DNA of 64,000 bases from an uncultured Victivallales bacterium (GCA_944390795.1 CALXRI010000004.1:62001-126000), one strand, 5' to 3'; positions 32,924-42,563 are shown, numbered from the stretch's first letter. The notes: generated by a model not told the origin, from the sequence alone. A program made the numbers and translations.

Positions 32924-34636
32924 ATGAAATCGGATTTGAAGGATCTGGAAACAATCATTGATCAGGCGCAGGGAAATGCGAAAGCTTCCCTGGTCATTAA
33001 GAATGTCACGATATTTCATCTCGCGTCGGGGAAGATGCGGCGGGGGGATGTTGCCGTGTGCGGCGGCCGGATCGCCGGCGCCGGGGAGTCTTACGACGGG
33101 GAAACGGAAATCGACGGGAGCGGGCTTTTCGCAGTGCCGGGATTTGTCGACGCCCATGTGCATGTCGAATCCTCGATGATCACTCCGTTTGAATTCGAGC
33201 GCTGCGTTCTCCCGCGCGGCGTGACGACAGCGGTCTGCGACCCGCATGAGCTGGCGAATGTCGCGGGGACGCGCGCGCTTGACTATTTTCTGGAGTCCGC
33301 GCGAAGAATGTGCATGGATCTGCGCGTGGCGGTCAGTTCCTGCGTGCCTGCCACGCCGCTGGAGACCTCCGGCGCCTCGCTTTCCGTGGATGACATCCGC
33401 CGTTACGCGGCAGACCCGCATTGTCCGGGACTTGCCGAACTGATGAACGTGCCCGGCGTGCTTTCGAAAGTTCCGGAGGTGCTTGAAAAAATCGGACTTT
33501 TCCGGGGGCGGATCGACGGTCACTGTCCGATGCTTTCCGGAAAGGCCCTCAACGCCTATCTTGCCGCCGGTGTCCGCAACTGTCACGAGTGCAATTCGCT
33601 CGCCGAAGCGGAGGAGAAGCTTGCCAAGGGAATGCAGATTCTGATCCGGGAGGGCTCCGTGGCGCGCAATCTGGACGCGCTGCTGCCGCTGATTACAGTT
33701 GCCAACGCCCCGTTCCTCTGCTTCTGCACGGACGACCGCAATCCGCTGGATATTGCGCGGCAGGGGCATCTGGACTGCATGATCCGCCGGGCGATCGCGA
33801 AAGGCGCCGATCCGCTCGCCGTCTACCGGGTTGCCTGCTGGTCGCCCGCCCGCCACTTTGGGCTTTCCGACCGGGGGCTGATTGCGCCGGGATACCGGGC
33901 GGACATTGTGCTTTTGTCCGATCTGGAAAAATGCCGCGTCGCAAAAGTGCTGAAAAACGGCAGGCTGGTGAACGATGCGCTTTTCGCCGCGCGCGGGGCC
34001 GCGCCCGATCCGTCGGAATTCCTGCATTCCGTCCGGCTCGGAAAGGTGTCCGCGGAGACGTTCCGGGTGATTTCCTCCAAAGCGGAAACGCCGGTCATCG
34101 GAATCCGGGAGCTCTCGCTCATTACCGATCATCTGGAGCTGGAACTGCCGTTTGACGGAGCGGAAAAACGATGCGCGCCGGAGCTTGACATCGCCAAGAT
34201 TGCCGTTCTGGAGCGTTACGGGAAAAACGGAAACATCGGACTGGGGTTCGTCAAAGGATTCGGGCTGCGCTCAGGAGCGATCGCCTCCAGCGTCGGGCAC
34301 GACAGCCACAATCTCTGCGTTGTCGGCGTCTCCGATTCGGATATGGCGCTGGCGGTGAACGCCCTGATCGAATCCGGCGGCGGATTTTCCGTCGCGAACC
34401 GCGGCGAGGTGCTTGATGTGCTTCCGCTGCCCCTCGGGGGATTGCTCTCCCTGCACGATTTCGCCTCTGTGGAACAGGAGCTGCGGCGGATTCACGCGTC
34501 CGTGAAGGCGACCGGATGTCCGCTGGAAACGCCCTTTCTCCAGCTCGCGTTTCTGCCGCTTCCCGTGATTCCGTTTCTCCGCCTCACGGACCGGGGAATG
34601 GTGGATGTTGCAAAGTTTGATTTCATCGGAGTGTGA
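32924..34636 (+). CDS. ade: Adenine deaminase
   Basis: Converts adenine to hypoxanthine and ammonia. 570 residues of the amidohydrolase superfamily, AdeC type. Metal-binding VDAHVHVESSMITP, the downstream DPHELANVAG, GHCPMLSGKALNAYLAAG and the C-terminal AdeC domain (GHDSHNLCVVGVSDSDMALA) are intact. ATG 32924 has GGAGGAG at good distance; a longer frame to 32885 was rejected. The next gene, three bases on, handles the product hypoxanthine. Confidence 0.95.
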   Translation: MKSDLKDLETIIDQAQGNAKASLVIKNVTIFHLASGKMRRGDVAVCGGRIAGAGESYDGETEIDGSGLFAVPGFVDAHVHVESSMITPFEFERCVLPRGVTTAVCDPHELANVAGTRALDYFLESARRMCMDLRVAVSSCVPATPLETSGASLSVDDIRRYAADPHCPGLAELMNVPGVLSKVPEVLEKIGLFRGRIDGHCPMLSGKALNAYLAAGVRNCHECNSLAEAEEKLAKGMQILIREGSVARNLDALLPLITVANAPFLCFCTDDRNPLDIARQGHLDCMIRRAIAKGADPLAVYRVACWSPARHFGLSDRGLIAPGYRADIVLLSDLEKCRVAKVLKNGRLVNDALFAARGAAPDPSEFLHSVRLGKVSAETFRVISSKAETPVIGIRELSLITDHLELELPFDGAEKRCAPELDIAKIAVLERYGKNGNIGLGFVKGFGLRSGAIASSVGHDSHNLCVVGVSDSDMALAVNALIESGGGFSVANRGEVLDVLPLPLGGLLSLHDFASVEQELRRIHASVKATGCPLETPFLQLAFLPLPVIPFLRLTDRGMVDVAKFDFIGV

Positions 34637-34639
34637 CAA

Positions 34640-35170
34640 ATGAAAATTCTGCTTACGGAAACGGAGATTGCCGAACGTGTCGCGCAGCTGGGACGGGAGA
34701 TCACGGAGGCCTACCGCGGAAGGGAGCTGACCGTTATCACTGTGATGAACGGCGCAGTGGTTTTCGCCGCGGATCTGCTGCGGAAAATCGATCTGCCGCT
34801 CCAGCTTGACAGTTTTGCGGCATCCAGTTATGAGAATGACCGCAGTTCCGGGAAAATCACCATCCGATCCGCCTTGAAACTGCCCGTCCGCGGACGGCAT
34901 GTCCTTCTGGTCGATGATATTCTGGATACGGGGCTTTCCATGAAATGCGCCATGGAATATTTCCGCAGTCTGGATGCGGCGAGCGTCCGGACCTGTGTTC
35001 TGATGGACAAAATGCGCAAAGACAAAGTCTGCGCGCATGCCGACTGGGTGGGGTTCCGGATTCCGGACCGTTACGTCGTCGGCTACGGTCTGGACTCCGG
35101 CGAATATTACCGCAACCTTCCCTATGTCGGCATCCTCACGGACGAACTGGACGGACAGGAAAAGGCATAA
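34640..35170 (+). CDS. hpt: Hypoxanthine phosphoribosyltransferase
   Basis: Makes IMP from hypoxanthine and PRPP. 176 residues with the PRPP-binding loop VLLVDDILDTGLS and the family's N-terminal LTVITVMNGAVVFAADLLR. It follows adenine deaminase by three bases, so the pair forms a two-step salvage route adenine to hypoxanthine to IMP. Confidence 0.95.
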   Translation: MKILLTETEIAERVAQLGREITEAYRGRELTVITVMNGAVVFAADLLRKIDLPLQLDSFAASSYENDRSSGKITIRSALKLPVRGRHVLLVDDILDTGLSMKCAMEYFRSLDAASVRTCVLMDKMRKDKVCAHADWVGFRIPDRYVVGYGLDSGEYYRNLPYVGILTDELDGQEKA

Positions 35171-35203
35171 TCCTGAAAAACCGCTGCGTGCGTGCAGGGC
35201 ATG

Positions 35204-35240
35204 AAAAAACTCCGGGCGGGATTCTGCTCCCGGCCGGAGT
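35204..35240 (-). terminator. Terminator between hpt and the secreted protein gene
   Basis: ACTCCGG..GGGA pairs with TCCC..CCGGAGT, followed on the minus strand by six T residues. It clearly serves the minus-strand gene ending at 35269; the stem could also stop hpt transcripts weakly. Confidence 0.85.
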
Positions 35241-35268
35241 CTGTTTCCGAACGCGGAACGGCGGACAA

Positions 35269-36231
35269 TCAGTAATACTGCTGCTGATCCGGATTCCGCG
35301 GATACCCGTTGTTCATCGGCTGTTGCATTCCGTCCGGCGGCTGCTGACCTGGAGGCATGTTTCTGCTGCGTTCCTCCTCCGCTTTCAGCCTGGCTTCCTC
35401 TGCGCGGCGGGCCGCTTCCGCCTTCGCCCGTTCCACCGCGTCATCCGTCAGTTTTTTCGCCGTGTTCCATTTCCTGTCCGCATAAATATAGCCGAGCTTT
35501 TCGTTTGCGGCGCGCTGTTCCGCCTGAAGTTTTCGGAGAAGGCTGTTGGAGTATGCGAATTTCTTCGCGGTATAGTTTTCCACCTTTCCATTGATGAAGT
35601 CTTCTCTTGTCTTCTGGTTGAAAATCTTGTCGAACCTGATCCTGGACTCGGGCAGCAGATCGAACATGGCAATATGCCGTTCGTTGACCTGAATGCTGCC
35701 GCCTCCGTAGCCGTAGCCGTAAAAAGTGCCGGAGACAGCGAAGGTCCGGTTCCCGCGCTGATAAAAGACCTTGACCTGATCCTTTGGCTTCTGCATGGCG
35801 AATTTCTGTTCCGCCTCTTTTTCCGCAGCGGCTCTGACCTGTTTGGCGTCCTGCGGATATTTTTTGTCGACCTGCGGCGCGATCACCTTCTGCAGTTCCT
35901 CGAAATTCCGGACATCCGCCGGTTTTTCCGGAGTCATGACGACGACATTCCCCACCTGTTCGTAGAGGGTGTCCAGAACCGCTTCGTCATTAAAGTTCTC
36001 ATTGCGGTCCAGGAAACCTTTCACGATGTCATTGATCTGTTTCACACGCTTGTTGGAAAGCGGATAGTCCCGGGCGGAAACCCTGTCCTTGAACGTCACC
36101 GGACGTTTCTGCTCCTCTTTCGCGCGGTTCGGGTTGTCTCTGTCGTAATTCGGATTCATTCTTCTGGGTGCCTGTGCGCAGAGAAGGGCCGCACAGGAGA
36201 GGAGAGAACAGATCGTCAGCAGTGTCCGCAT
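35269..36231 (-). CDS. Secreted hypothetical protein with charged and Pro/Gln-rich tail
   Basis: 320 residues with a signal peptide (MRTLLTICSLLSCAALLCAQA). The mature part is polar and helical. It contains a glycine/tyrosine patch (FYGYGYGGGS, about residue 170), an Ala/Glu/Arg helix near 265-290 and a Pro/Gln/Asn-rich end (NPDQQQYY). No catalytic motif was recognised. It is divergent from RNase HIII and alone in its transcription unit, bounded by a good terminator. A periplasmic or envelope role is inferred from the signal peptide only. Confidence 0.7.
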   Translation of the reverse strand: MRTLLTICSLLSCAALLCAQAPRRMNPNYDRDNPNRAKEEQKRPVTFKDRVSARDYPLSNKRVKQINDIVKGFLDRNENFNDEAVLDTLYEQVGNVVVMTPEKPADVRNFEELQKVIAPQVDKKYPQDAKQVRAAAEKEAEQKFAMQKPKDQVKVFYQRGNRTFAVSGTFYGYGYGGGSIQVNERHIAMFDLLPESRIRFDKIFNQKTREDFINGKVENYTAKKFAYSNSLLRKLQAEQRAANEKLGYIYADRKWNTAKKLTDDAVERAKAEAARRAEEARLKAEEERSRNMPPGQQPPDGMQQPMNNGYPRNPDQQQYY

Positions 36232-36284
36232 ATTTACTTTATCCTTGATTTTTACTGTTTTCCGCCTTTTTTCCTGAAATCATT

Positions 36285-36313
36285 TTGGAAAAACGCACAT
36301 TCTAATCTATATT
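36285..36313 (+). promoter_or_regulatory. Promoter of rnhC
   Basis: TTGGAA (36285-36290), a 17-base spacer and TATATT (36308-36313), about 40 bases before the start codon. Confidence 0.55.
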
Positions 36314-36354
36314 GCCAAGTATGCTTTGTCAAACCCGCTGGAAGGAAAAAAACT

Positions 36355-37356
36355 ATGGAAAAGGCCGTTGCGGCTGGAAAAAGGATGCAGGGGGACGTCG
36401 CTCAGCCCCGGAAAAATTTCGTTTTCGAACTTCTCCGTCCGGAGATGCTTGCGCTCCGGAAGATTCTGCTGGAACGCGACTGGAGCCTTGCGGAGGCTCC
36501 CTATATGGTGTTCAAGGCATCTGCCGGAAAGGTTTCCGTCGCCGCTTACGAGAGCGGGAAACTTGTTGTGCAGGGTGCGGATGCGCAGGATTTTGTTGAA
36601 TTCATACTCGAACCGGAAATTCTCCGTGAGAAAGCCTTCGGGCAGTCGCGGGAAATCAGGGCATCGGCGGCGCCTTTTGTGCCGCATGCCGGATTGGATG
36701 AAAGCGGGAAGGGGGACTTTTTCGGTCCGCTGGTCATTGCCTGCGTATTTGTTGCAGACGAAACGGTTGCGCGCGGACTTGCGGAAATCGGCGTCAAAGA
36801 CTCCAAAATGATTAAGAATGACAGGATGATCGTTCGGATCGCCGCGGAGATCCGGCGCATGGTGAACGGGAAATTCTCCGTCGTCGCGATCGGTCCGGAA
36901 TCGTACAACAGTTTTTATGAGAGAATCCGGAGTCTGAACCGTCTGCTGGCATGGGGGCACGCCCGCGCACTGGAGAATCTCCTCCAGAAAGCTCCCGAGT
37001 GCAAGGCCGCGCTTGCGGACAAGTTCGGAGACGAGAGCCTGATCCGGAACGCCCTTCTGAAAGCGGGCCGCTCGATCCGTCTGGATCAGCGGACGAAAGC
37101 GGAGAGCGACATTGCCGTCGGGGCCGCTTCCATCCTTGCACGCGCGGAGTTTGTACGCCGCATGACCGAACTCGGAGAAAAACATGGCGTGACGCTTCCC
37201 AAGGGTGCGGGTGAGTCTGTCGACCGTGTGGCCGCCCGCCTTGCATGCGCCGGCGGCGCCGCGCTGCTGCGTCAGGTTGCGAAAATGCATTTCCGCAACT
37301 CCTTCAAGGCGCTCGGACTTCCCGTACCGGAGAAAAACTCCTGGCGCCAGGCGTGA
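36355..37356 (+). CDS. rnhC: Ribonuclease HIII
   Basis: Cleaves RNA in RNA/DNA hybrids. 333 residues: an N-terminal TBP-like substrate-binding domain (about 20-95) and a C-terminal type-2 RNase H domain. The catalytic DESGKGDFFGPLV motif, VKDSK and the AESDIAVGAASILAR region are intact. RNase HIII rather than HII is shown by the GKGDFFG sequence and the N-terminal extension. ATG 36355 follows GGAAGGAAA; the frame is open far upstream but that part is not coding. Confidence 0.95.
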   Translation: MEKAVAAGKRMQGDVAQPRKNFVFELLRPEMLALRKILLERDWSLAEAPYMVFKASAGKVSVAAYESGKLVVQGADAQDFVEFILEPEILREKAFGQSREIRASAAPFVPHAGLDESGKGDFFGPLVIACVFVADETVARGLAEIGVKDSKMIKNDRMIVRIAAEIRRMVNGKFSVVAIGPESYNSFYERIRSLNRLLAWGHARALENLLQKAPECKAALADKFGDESLIRNALLKAGRSIRLDQRTKAESDIAVGAASILARAEFVRRMTELGEKHGVTLPKGAGESVDRVAARLACAGGAALLRQVAKMHFRNSFKALGLPVPEKNSWRQA

Positions 37357-37609
37357 AAGGCGTTTCCCTGCGCGGTCTTTTCTCCTTCCGTGGGGAGGCG
37401 GAGAATATTCCCCGATTCACAACGCCTCGAAGTGAATGCCGCGATGGAAGCGGACAGCGTCTTCCCGCTTCTGTCTGCGGCGGCGCCTGATGCCGAGGAG
37501 GAAAATATTTCTTTTCAATATGCGTTCTGTTTTCCCGGAGACCGACGACACCTGCATGCGGACTGCTTTTTCATCGGCATAAGCTGTGAGCAGGAGCGTG
37601 CAACTCAAA
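37357..37609. other. Intergenic stretch after rnhC
   Basis: No gene or terminator with a T tract is evident. Possible short frames lack ribosome sites. It leads into the inverted repeat and promoter of the first glycan locus. Confidence 0.5.
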
Positions 37610-37644
37610 AGCCTCTTTCTTTGCAGAAAAAAAAGAAAGAGGCT
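37610..37644. repeat. 13-base-pair inverted repeat next to the regulator promoter
   Basis: AGCCTCTTTCTTT and AAAGAAAGAGGCT are perfect inverted copies with a 9-base purine-rich loop, ending two bases before the -35 box at 37646. It may be an operator for the following GntR-type regulator or a terminator stem for rnhC. No T run follows on the plus strand, whereas TTTT follows on the minus strand. Confidence 0.6.
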
Positions 37645-37645
37645 C

Positions 37646-37673
37646 TTGACAATTGCTTTCTTTGGGATATAAT
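37646..37673 (+). promoter_or_regulatory. Consensus promoter of the first glycan locus
   Basis: TTGACA (37646-37651), 16 bases, TATAAT (37668-37673): both hexamers match the consensus exactly, the strongest promoter in the window. Such a promoter in front of a regulator gene suggests it is normally repressed. Confidence 0.8.
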
Positions 37674-37719
37674 TAATTATGTCATTATATTGTTAATATG
37701 AATTTTCGTGCGTAATATC

Positions 37720-38763
37720 ATGGTTACAACAAAATATTCTCAAATTCAGGCCAAGATCGTGGAGTATATCGTCCGGCATCATGTCCGAAAAGATGAACTG
37801 CTCCCGACAGAGAAGAAAATGGCGGAATTGTTCGGAGTCAGCATCATAACGGTGCGGAAAGCAGTCTCGAACCTGGAGCAGGAAAAAATAATCCGGAGGG
37901 AACAGGGACGCGGGACTTTTCTTCAGAAGGAACTGTCGGACTCTCCTCCTGAAAATGGAGAGCTGCTCTACTTGAACCTGATTCAATACGGGAACGAGGA
38001 TCATATGCCGGTTTTATTCCCCTGGCTTGAGTCGCATAAGGAGGCCATGCGGAAACTCGGATGGAAAATCTCCATTTTCATCACAGACAGAAAACCGGAC
38101 ACGGCAATTTTGAAACGTCTCCGCGGCGTCAAGGGCATCATTGCGACAAATGAGATCAGCGAGGAGTGGATTTCCACTCTGCGCTCCCTGAACATTCCCG
38201 TCGTCATCATGGGGGCGATCAATGTGCCCCGGAAGGAGATTCCACTGGTGGCTTTCGATTATGAGAAGATGACGGAAATGCTTGCGCTGAAACTTCTGGC
38301 GGAAGGCGGAAGGCGGTTCGCACTGTTTCCCGGAGGATGCGATTATGCACCCGCCCGCGAGATGTTCCATTCATTATCCAGAGTCCTTGAAGCGCACGGG
38401 ATTCCCTTTTCGGAAGAACAGGTCTGTTATGCCCGCAGGAACGGCAGAAGCGGAAGCGCAATCGTCGACACGATGGCTTTCCTGAAGCAGCACCCTGATA
38501 TTGACGCCTTTCTTGTGGAATCGCAGGCGTTTATTCCGATGATGGCGGCCCTTTACGGTTCCACAAGATGTCCGCTCACCGGAATTCTTTCTGTCCGCCC
38601 GCGTTTCATGAACTTTGCACGCAATATATACGAGGCAGTCTTCACGGAAGACATTGCGGAGAAATCTCTTGATACGCTTCTGAAACTGATTCACGGGGAA
38701 AAGGTGCCGCAACGCCAGAAAATCGCCCCGGAATTTTCAAACACACTGGAGGTAGTGGAATGA
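37720..38763 (+). CDS. GntR-type regulator with LacI-like sensor domain
   Basis: 347 residues. A GntR winged helix-turn-helix (residues about 5-70; LLPTEKKMAELFGVSIITVRKAVSNLEQE) is followed by a periplasmic-binding-like sugar-sensor domain as in AraR, with FALFPGGCDYAPAREMF and related stretches. No good ribosome site precedes either ATG 37720 or GTG 37708, so the start is uncertain. It ends in an ATGA overlap with the beta-helix gene, and so is locked to that gene's translation. It probably senses a sugar derived from the glycan that the locus degrades. Confidence 0.85.
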   Translation: MVTTKYSQIQAKIVEYIVRHHVRKDELLPTEKKMAELFGVSIITVRKAVSNLEQEKIIRREQGRGTFLQKELSDSPPENGELLYLNLIQYGNEDHMPVLFPWLESHKEAMRKLGWKISIFITDRKPDTAILKRLRGVKGIIATNEISEEWISTLRSLNIPVVIMGAINVPRKEIPLVAFDYEKMTEMLALKLLAEGGRRFALFPGGCDYAPAREMFHSLSRVLEAHGIPFSEEQVCYARRNGRSGSAIVDTMAFLKQHPDIDAFLVESQAFIPMMAALYGSTRCPLTGILSVRPRFMNFARNIYEAVFTEDIAEKSLDTLLKLIHGEKVPQRQKIAPEFSNTLEVVE

Positions 38764-40586
38764 GTCGAGTGAAATTTTTCAATGTGCTGGCCCCGTTGTT
38801 TCTGCCGCTGCTCATGTTTGCACAGGAACGGGCGGAATGGATGCCCGAGGAGGCCGCCGGCGGATATGAATCGGAGGGAGGGGAACGAATTCAACTCCCC
38901 GTGACTCTGACAAAACTTCCCAAAAAGACCGCCGATGTTTCCCGGTTTTCCCGCAAGTATGTCATCGACACTCAAAAATTCAATATATATAAATATGGCA
39001 CTCATCCGGAATCCACTGTGAAAGGAATCAATGCCGCGCTCCGGTATGCTGGAGAACAGGGATTCAACCGGATCGTGTTTCCCCGTGGAACCTATATGGT
39101 TCCCGAAGACCAGGCGGTTGTCATTGATCTGAAAAACACTGTCATCGATTTCAATGGCGCCACATTCACGATCGTTCCGAACGGAAAAACGCATTATTCG
39201 ATCATTCAAGTCGTGCAGGGCGCCGAGAATCTCCGGCTGACCAACGGAATCATCCGCGGCGACAAGGCGCGGCACGACTACAAAACCGTCAAGGGCACGC
39301 ACGAAGGCGGCTGCGGACTGTCGCTCGTCAGCGGCCGGGAGCTGGAAATCGATCATATGACGATTCTGGACTGCACCGGGGACGGGGTCGGTGTAAGCTC
39401 CATGGGCACAAGGACGCGCAAGGAGCTCCTGGAGCGGATTTTCCTGCGGATTTATCCGAAAAAACATCTGGAATCCGGCGCTTTCAATGAAAAAGGGGAA
39501 AAAATCCCCTCTGGAGAAAAGACCCGGACATCCGCTCCGATCGACATGGCAAAATTCGAAGATGAGTTCGAAATCGGTTATCTGGCCGGATATCAGGGGT
39601 TTCCCTTTGTGCTGGGACGTGTGTTCCAGGCGCTGTTTTATGACAAGGACGGAAAATTTCTTGAAAAACGCAAATGCCTCCAGTACAGAAAGATAAAACG
39701 GCCTGAAAACGCCATGTTCCTGAATCTGGAATTCAATCAGCCCGAGGTGACCGATCAGCCCTTCCACTCCGGAGCGGCGGCGAATTCCTGGGTCTTGAGC
39801 ATCAACAATTTCCTGCCGCCCGTGGATGTGCATTTTCATCACAACCGGATGAGCGGAAACCGGCGCCTCGGTTTGGGACTCTGCGGCGGGCAGCGCTGGA
39901 TCATCGAGCATAATGAGTTTTCCGGCAACGGCGGCACTCCGCCGGCATACGGGGTCGATCTGGAGGACGGCTGGGAACTGGTCTATGACATCGTGTTCCG
40001 CCACAATGTGTTCCGCGGCAATGCCGGCGGTTCTCTTGTGGTCTGCGCCGGAAGTGAACTTCTCTTCGAACGCAATCTCTTTGAATCGACGCCCGAACGG
40101 ATCAGCCGGATTCTTTTTTACGGAAGAGCCTACAACTATTTCTTTCTCAACAACACGATCCGGGGCGGCACGGTCGGTTTCGGTTCCCGCACGGGAATTG
40201 CGACAATTTCCGGAAACACTTATGAAAACTGCACGATCAGGATTTCCTATGACGGGAAAGGTGTGGCGGACGGGCTTTACAGAAAAAGCAAGAGCGACCA
40301 GATCCGGACGCCCCCGCTGGTGCTGAAGAATGAAACTCTCCGCAACATCTCACAGCTGAACGGCACCTATCTGTCCTTCGTGAAATCCGCTCTTTACAAG
40401 GTGAATGCCGAAGCCGGAGCGGATACGAAACTGATTTCTTTCCTCGACTGCCGCATTCAGGACTCCACACTCCGTTTCCGCCAGGGAAGGGAAAAAGTGT
40501 TTGTCCGGTTCAGCGGAAATCGGGGGGCCTTTGAGGAAAAGGGCCGCGGACTTCATCGCAGACAGATGCTTTCCGCACAGCAATGA
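38760..40586 (+). CDS. Secreted right-handed beta-helix protein, probable polysaccharide lyase or hydrolase
   Basis: 608 residues with a signal peptide (MSRVKFFNVLAPLFLPLLMFA). From about residue 80 it shows the pectate-lyase-like beta-helix pattern: VKGINAALRYAGEQGFNRIVFPRGTY, the family start, then repeated N-rich rungs (LRLTNGIIRGD, HNRMSGN, RHNVFRGNAGG, NNTIRGG). A mixed insertion sits at about 220-300. Catalytic residues cannot be assigned by eye. GGAGG precedes the ATG, which overlaps the regulator's stop. A role in plant or mucin glycan breakdown is inference. Confidence 0.75.
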   Translation: MSRVKFFNVLAPLFLPLLMFAQERAEWMPEEAAGGYESEGGERIQLPVTLTKLPKKTADVSRFSRKYVIDTQKFNIYKYGTHPESTVKGINAALRYAGEQGFNRIVFPRGTYMVPEDQAVVIDLKNTVIDFNGATFTIVPNGKTHYSIIQVVQGAENLRLTNGIIRGDKARHDYKTVKGTHEGGCGLSLVSGRELEIDHMTILDCTGDGVGVSSMGTRTRKELLERIFLRIYPKKHLESGAFNEKGEKIPSGEKTRTSAPIDMAKFEDEFEIGYLAGYQGFPFVLGRVFQALFYDKDGKFLEKRKCLQYRKIKRPENAMFLNLEFNQPEVTDQPFHSGAAANSWVLSINNFLPPVDVHFHHNRMSGNRRLGLGLCGGQRWIIEHNEFSGNGGTPPAYGVDLEDGWELVYDIVFRHNVFRGNAGGSLVVCAGSELLFERNLFESTPERISRILFYGRAYNYFFLNNTIRGGTVGFGSRTGIATISGNTYENCTIRISYDGKGVADGLYRKSKSDQIRTPPLVLKNETLRNISQLNGTYLSFVKSALYKVNAEAGADTKLISFLDCRIQDSTLRFRQGREKVFVRFSGNRGAFEEKGRGLHRRQMLSAQQ

Positions 40587-40604
40587 CAATCAACAGGAGA
40601 TAAC

Positions 40605-42563
40605 ATGAAAACAGCCATTCTTGCCGTATGTCCCCTCGCACTCTGCGGATTGATTTCCGCTGGAGAGGGGGTCGTTGCCATCACTTCCGATTATCCGGGA
40701 GGAAATGTCAAGGTAAGCCGTTTGAGCCCAGGCCGAGCGGAGATTGAGGCGGATCTGCGCGATACGGGACAGCCGTGGTTTTACTGGAACTTCGAGGCGA
40801 CGGCAACAGAACCCGGTTCTGTCAGATTCCTCTTCCCGGTCAATCAGAAGCAGATCAGCGCCCAGGGGCCCGCGGTCAGTCTTGACGGCGGAAAATCATG
40901 GCGCTGGCTCGGCAGGGAAAAAACAAGCTTCCTTGCCGCCGAACCGGAGGGAAAACGCGACAGTTTCTCATGGAATTTCACGCAAAAGGGCGAGAAGGTC
41001 CGTTTTGCTCAGGGATTTCCCTATCAGAAGGCGGATCTTGACAAGTTCCTTGAAAAATACGGGAATAATCCGAATCTGAAAGTGAACACACTGACGAAAA
41101 CCCGGAAGGGCGCCTCTTCGCCACTGCTCGTCATCGCCGGCGGGAAAGATGCGAAGAACATTCTTCTGACCGCGCGGCATCATGCCTGTGAAGCGATCGC
41201 CAGTTACGCATTGGAAGGATTTCTGGAAGAGGCTCTCTCCGACACCCCCATGGGCCGGGCATTTCGTGAAAAATACGCCCTGCACGTCGTTCCCTTTGTC
41301 GATCTCGACGGTGTCGAGGCCGGCGATCAGGGCAAGGGACGGAAACCGCATGACCACAACCGCGATTACGGCATTCCGGAGCCCATCTATCCGGAAATCC
41401 GGGCGATTAACGACCTGGAACGGGAAAAACGTTTTTTCCTCTGTCTCGACCTGCACGCCCCCTCTGTTCGCGATGACATTCACGAGGCTTTCTATTTTGA
41501 CGGTTTCCGTTCTCTGGAAAACAATGCCAACACGGTGGAATTTGCAAAGTGGCTTGCGGCGGAATCTCCGGGCATGATCGGAAACACTCTGAATCTGCTC
41601 AAGGCAAAGGCCAGAAAACCTTCCGGCACGGATGGCGTATCATTCGCCCATCACTTCGGCGCCAGTCCGGACGTGACATACTGTGCAACGATTGAAATTC
41701 CCTATGCAAAACGCCAGGCCGCCTATGACTTTTCCGTCGCAAGGGAATACGGACGCGGACTCCTGCGCGCCATGATGCGCATGGAATTCCGGAAAGATAA
41801 AACGAAACGAACCGGTTATGACGATTTCATGAAGATGGGCCGGTCGCTGAACGGAAGTCCCGCGAATTTCATCCGGAAAGCCGAAGCGATTCTCAACGAT
41901 CCGAACATGCCGCAGCTTTATAAAATGCAGGCGAAACTGCGTCTCGGATGGCTCTATCCCCGGATGCGGAAATACGATGAGGCGATTGAGTGCGACGAGG
42001 AAGTGATGAACTCCCCCTGGGCGACAGCCAGACAGAAGGCGGAAGCGGCCGTTCAGAAAACGGAGGCTCTGTGCGCCGATCCTGTCACTCCGGACGAGGA
42101 ACTTGCAAAATGGGAGAAGGAACTTGGAGAACTCCGCCTTTCCGGACTGGCGGACTACAACGCATGCGAAGCCCTCTATCAGCGCGCGATCAGGAAAAAG
42201 AACGCGGAAAAGGCGTATGAAACGGCGACCCGGCAGCTTGTCTGCGCTCCCGCTCATTTCACGGGCAAAGTCAGGAACCGCATCGCGGCGTTTTATCTGG
42301 CGAAAGGCGACCGGGAGAAGGCCGCTCAATACAGCCGTGAAACGGCCGCATATCTGCGCAAACAGCTGATTCCCCGTATGCCGCCGGGCATATTCGGTCC
42401 CCAGCAGGCGGAGGAGCTTGTGAATGCCCTTCTCATGATTCCCGATACTCCGAAACAGGAGATCGTGGAGGCGGCAAACCTGGCATTGAATCACAAATAC
42501 TGTCAGGCGTCTGTCAGGAAAAGACTGAATGCGGTTCTTCAAAGGCTCAATGCGCCGGAATAA
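40605..42563 (+). CDS. Secreted M14-family zinc carboxypeptidase-like protein
   Basis: 652 residues with a signal peptide (MKTAILAVCPLALCGLISA). After a beta-rich domain (about 25-140) comes an M14-like catalytic domain. RHHACEA supplies the HxxE zinc pair, DLDGVEAGDQG and HDHNRDYG follow, CLDLHAP gives the third zinc ligand, and EIPYA near residue 365 is the candidate catalytic Glu. The last 250 residues are helical and TPR-like (KYDEAIECDEEVM; KAYETATRQLV). It follows the beta-helix gene by 18 bases with AGGAG before the ATG. Its presence in a glycan locus suggests action on a peptide-bearing or amidated substrate. Confidence 0.75.
   Translation: MKTAILAVCPLALCGLISAGEGVVAITSDYPGGNVKVSRLSPGRAEIEADLRDTGQPWFYWNFEATATEPGSVRFLFPVNQKQISAQGPAVSLDGGKSWRWLGREKTSFLAAEPEGKRDSFSWNFTQKGEKVRFAQGFPYQKADLDKFLEKYGNNPNLKVNTLTKTRKGASSPLLVIAGGKDAKNILLTARHHACEAIASYALEGFLEEALSDTPMGRAFREKYALHVVPFVDLDGVEAGDQGKGRKPHDHNRDYGIPEPIYPEIRAINDLEREKRFFLCLDLHAPSVRDDIHEAFYFDGFRSLENNANTVEFAKWLAAESPGMIGNTLNLLKAKARKPSGTDGVSFAHHFGASPDVTYCATIEIPYAKRQAAYDFSVAREYGRGLLRAMMRMEFRKDKTKRTGYDDFMKMGRSLNGSPANFIRKAEAILNDPNMPQLYKMQAKLRLGWLYPRMRKYDEAIECDEEVMNSPWATARQKAEAAVQKTEALCADPVTPDEELAKWEKELGELRLSGLADYNACEALYQRAIRKKNAEKAYETATRQLVCAPAHFTGKVRNRIAAFYLAKGDREKAAQYSRETAAYLRKQLIPRMPPGIFGPQQAEELVNALLMIPDTPKQEIVEAANLALNHKYCQASVRKRLNAVLQRLNAPE

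Noticed and set aside
34945-36354. Upstream extension of the RNase HIII frame
   Set aside because: It overlaps hpt and the secreted protein gene, is Arg/Phe-rich, and a promoter and ribosome site lie just before the 36355 start.
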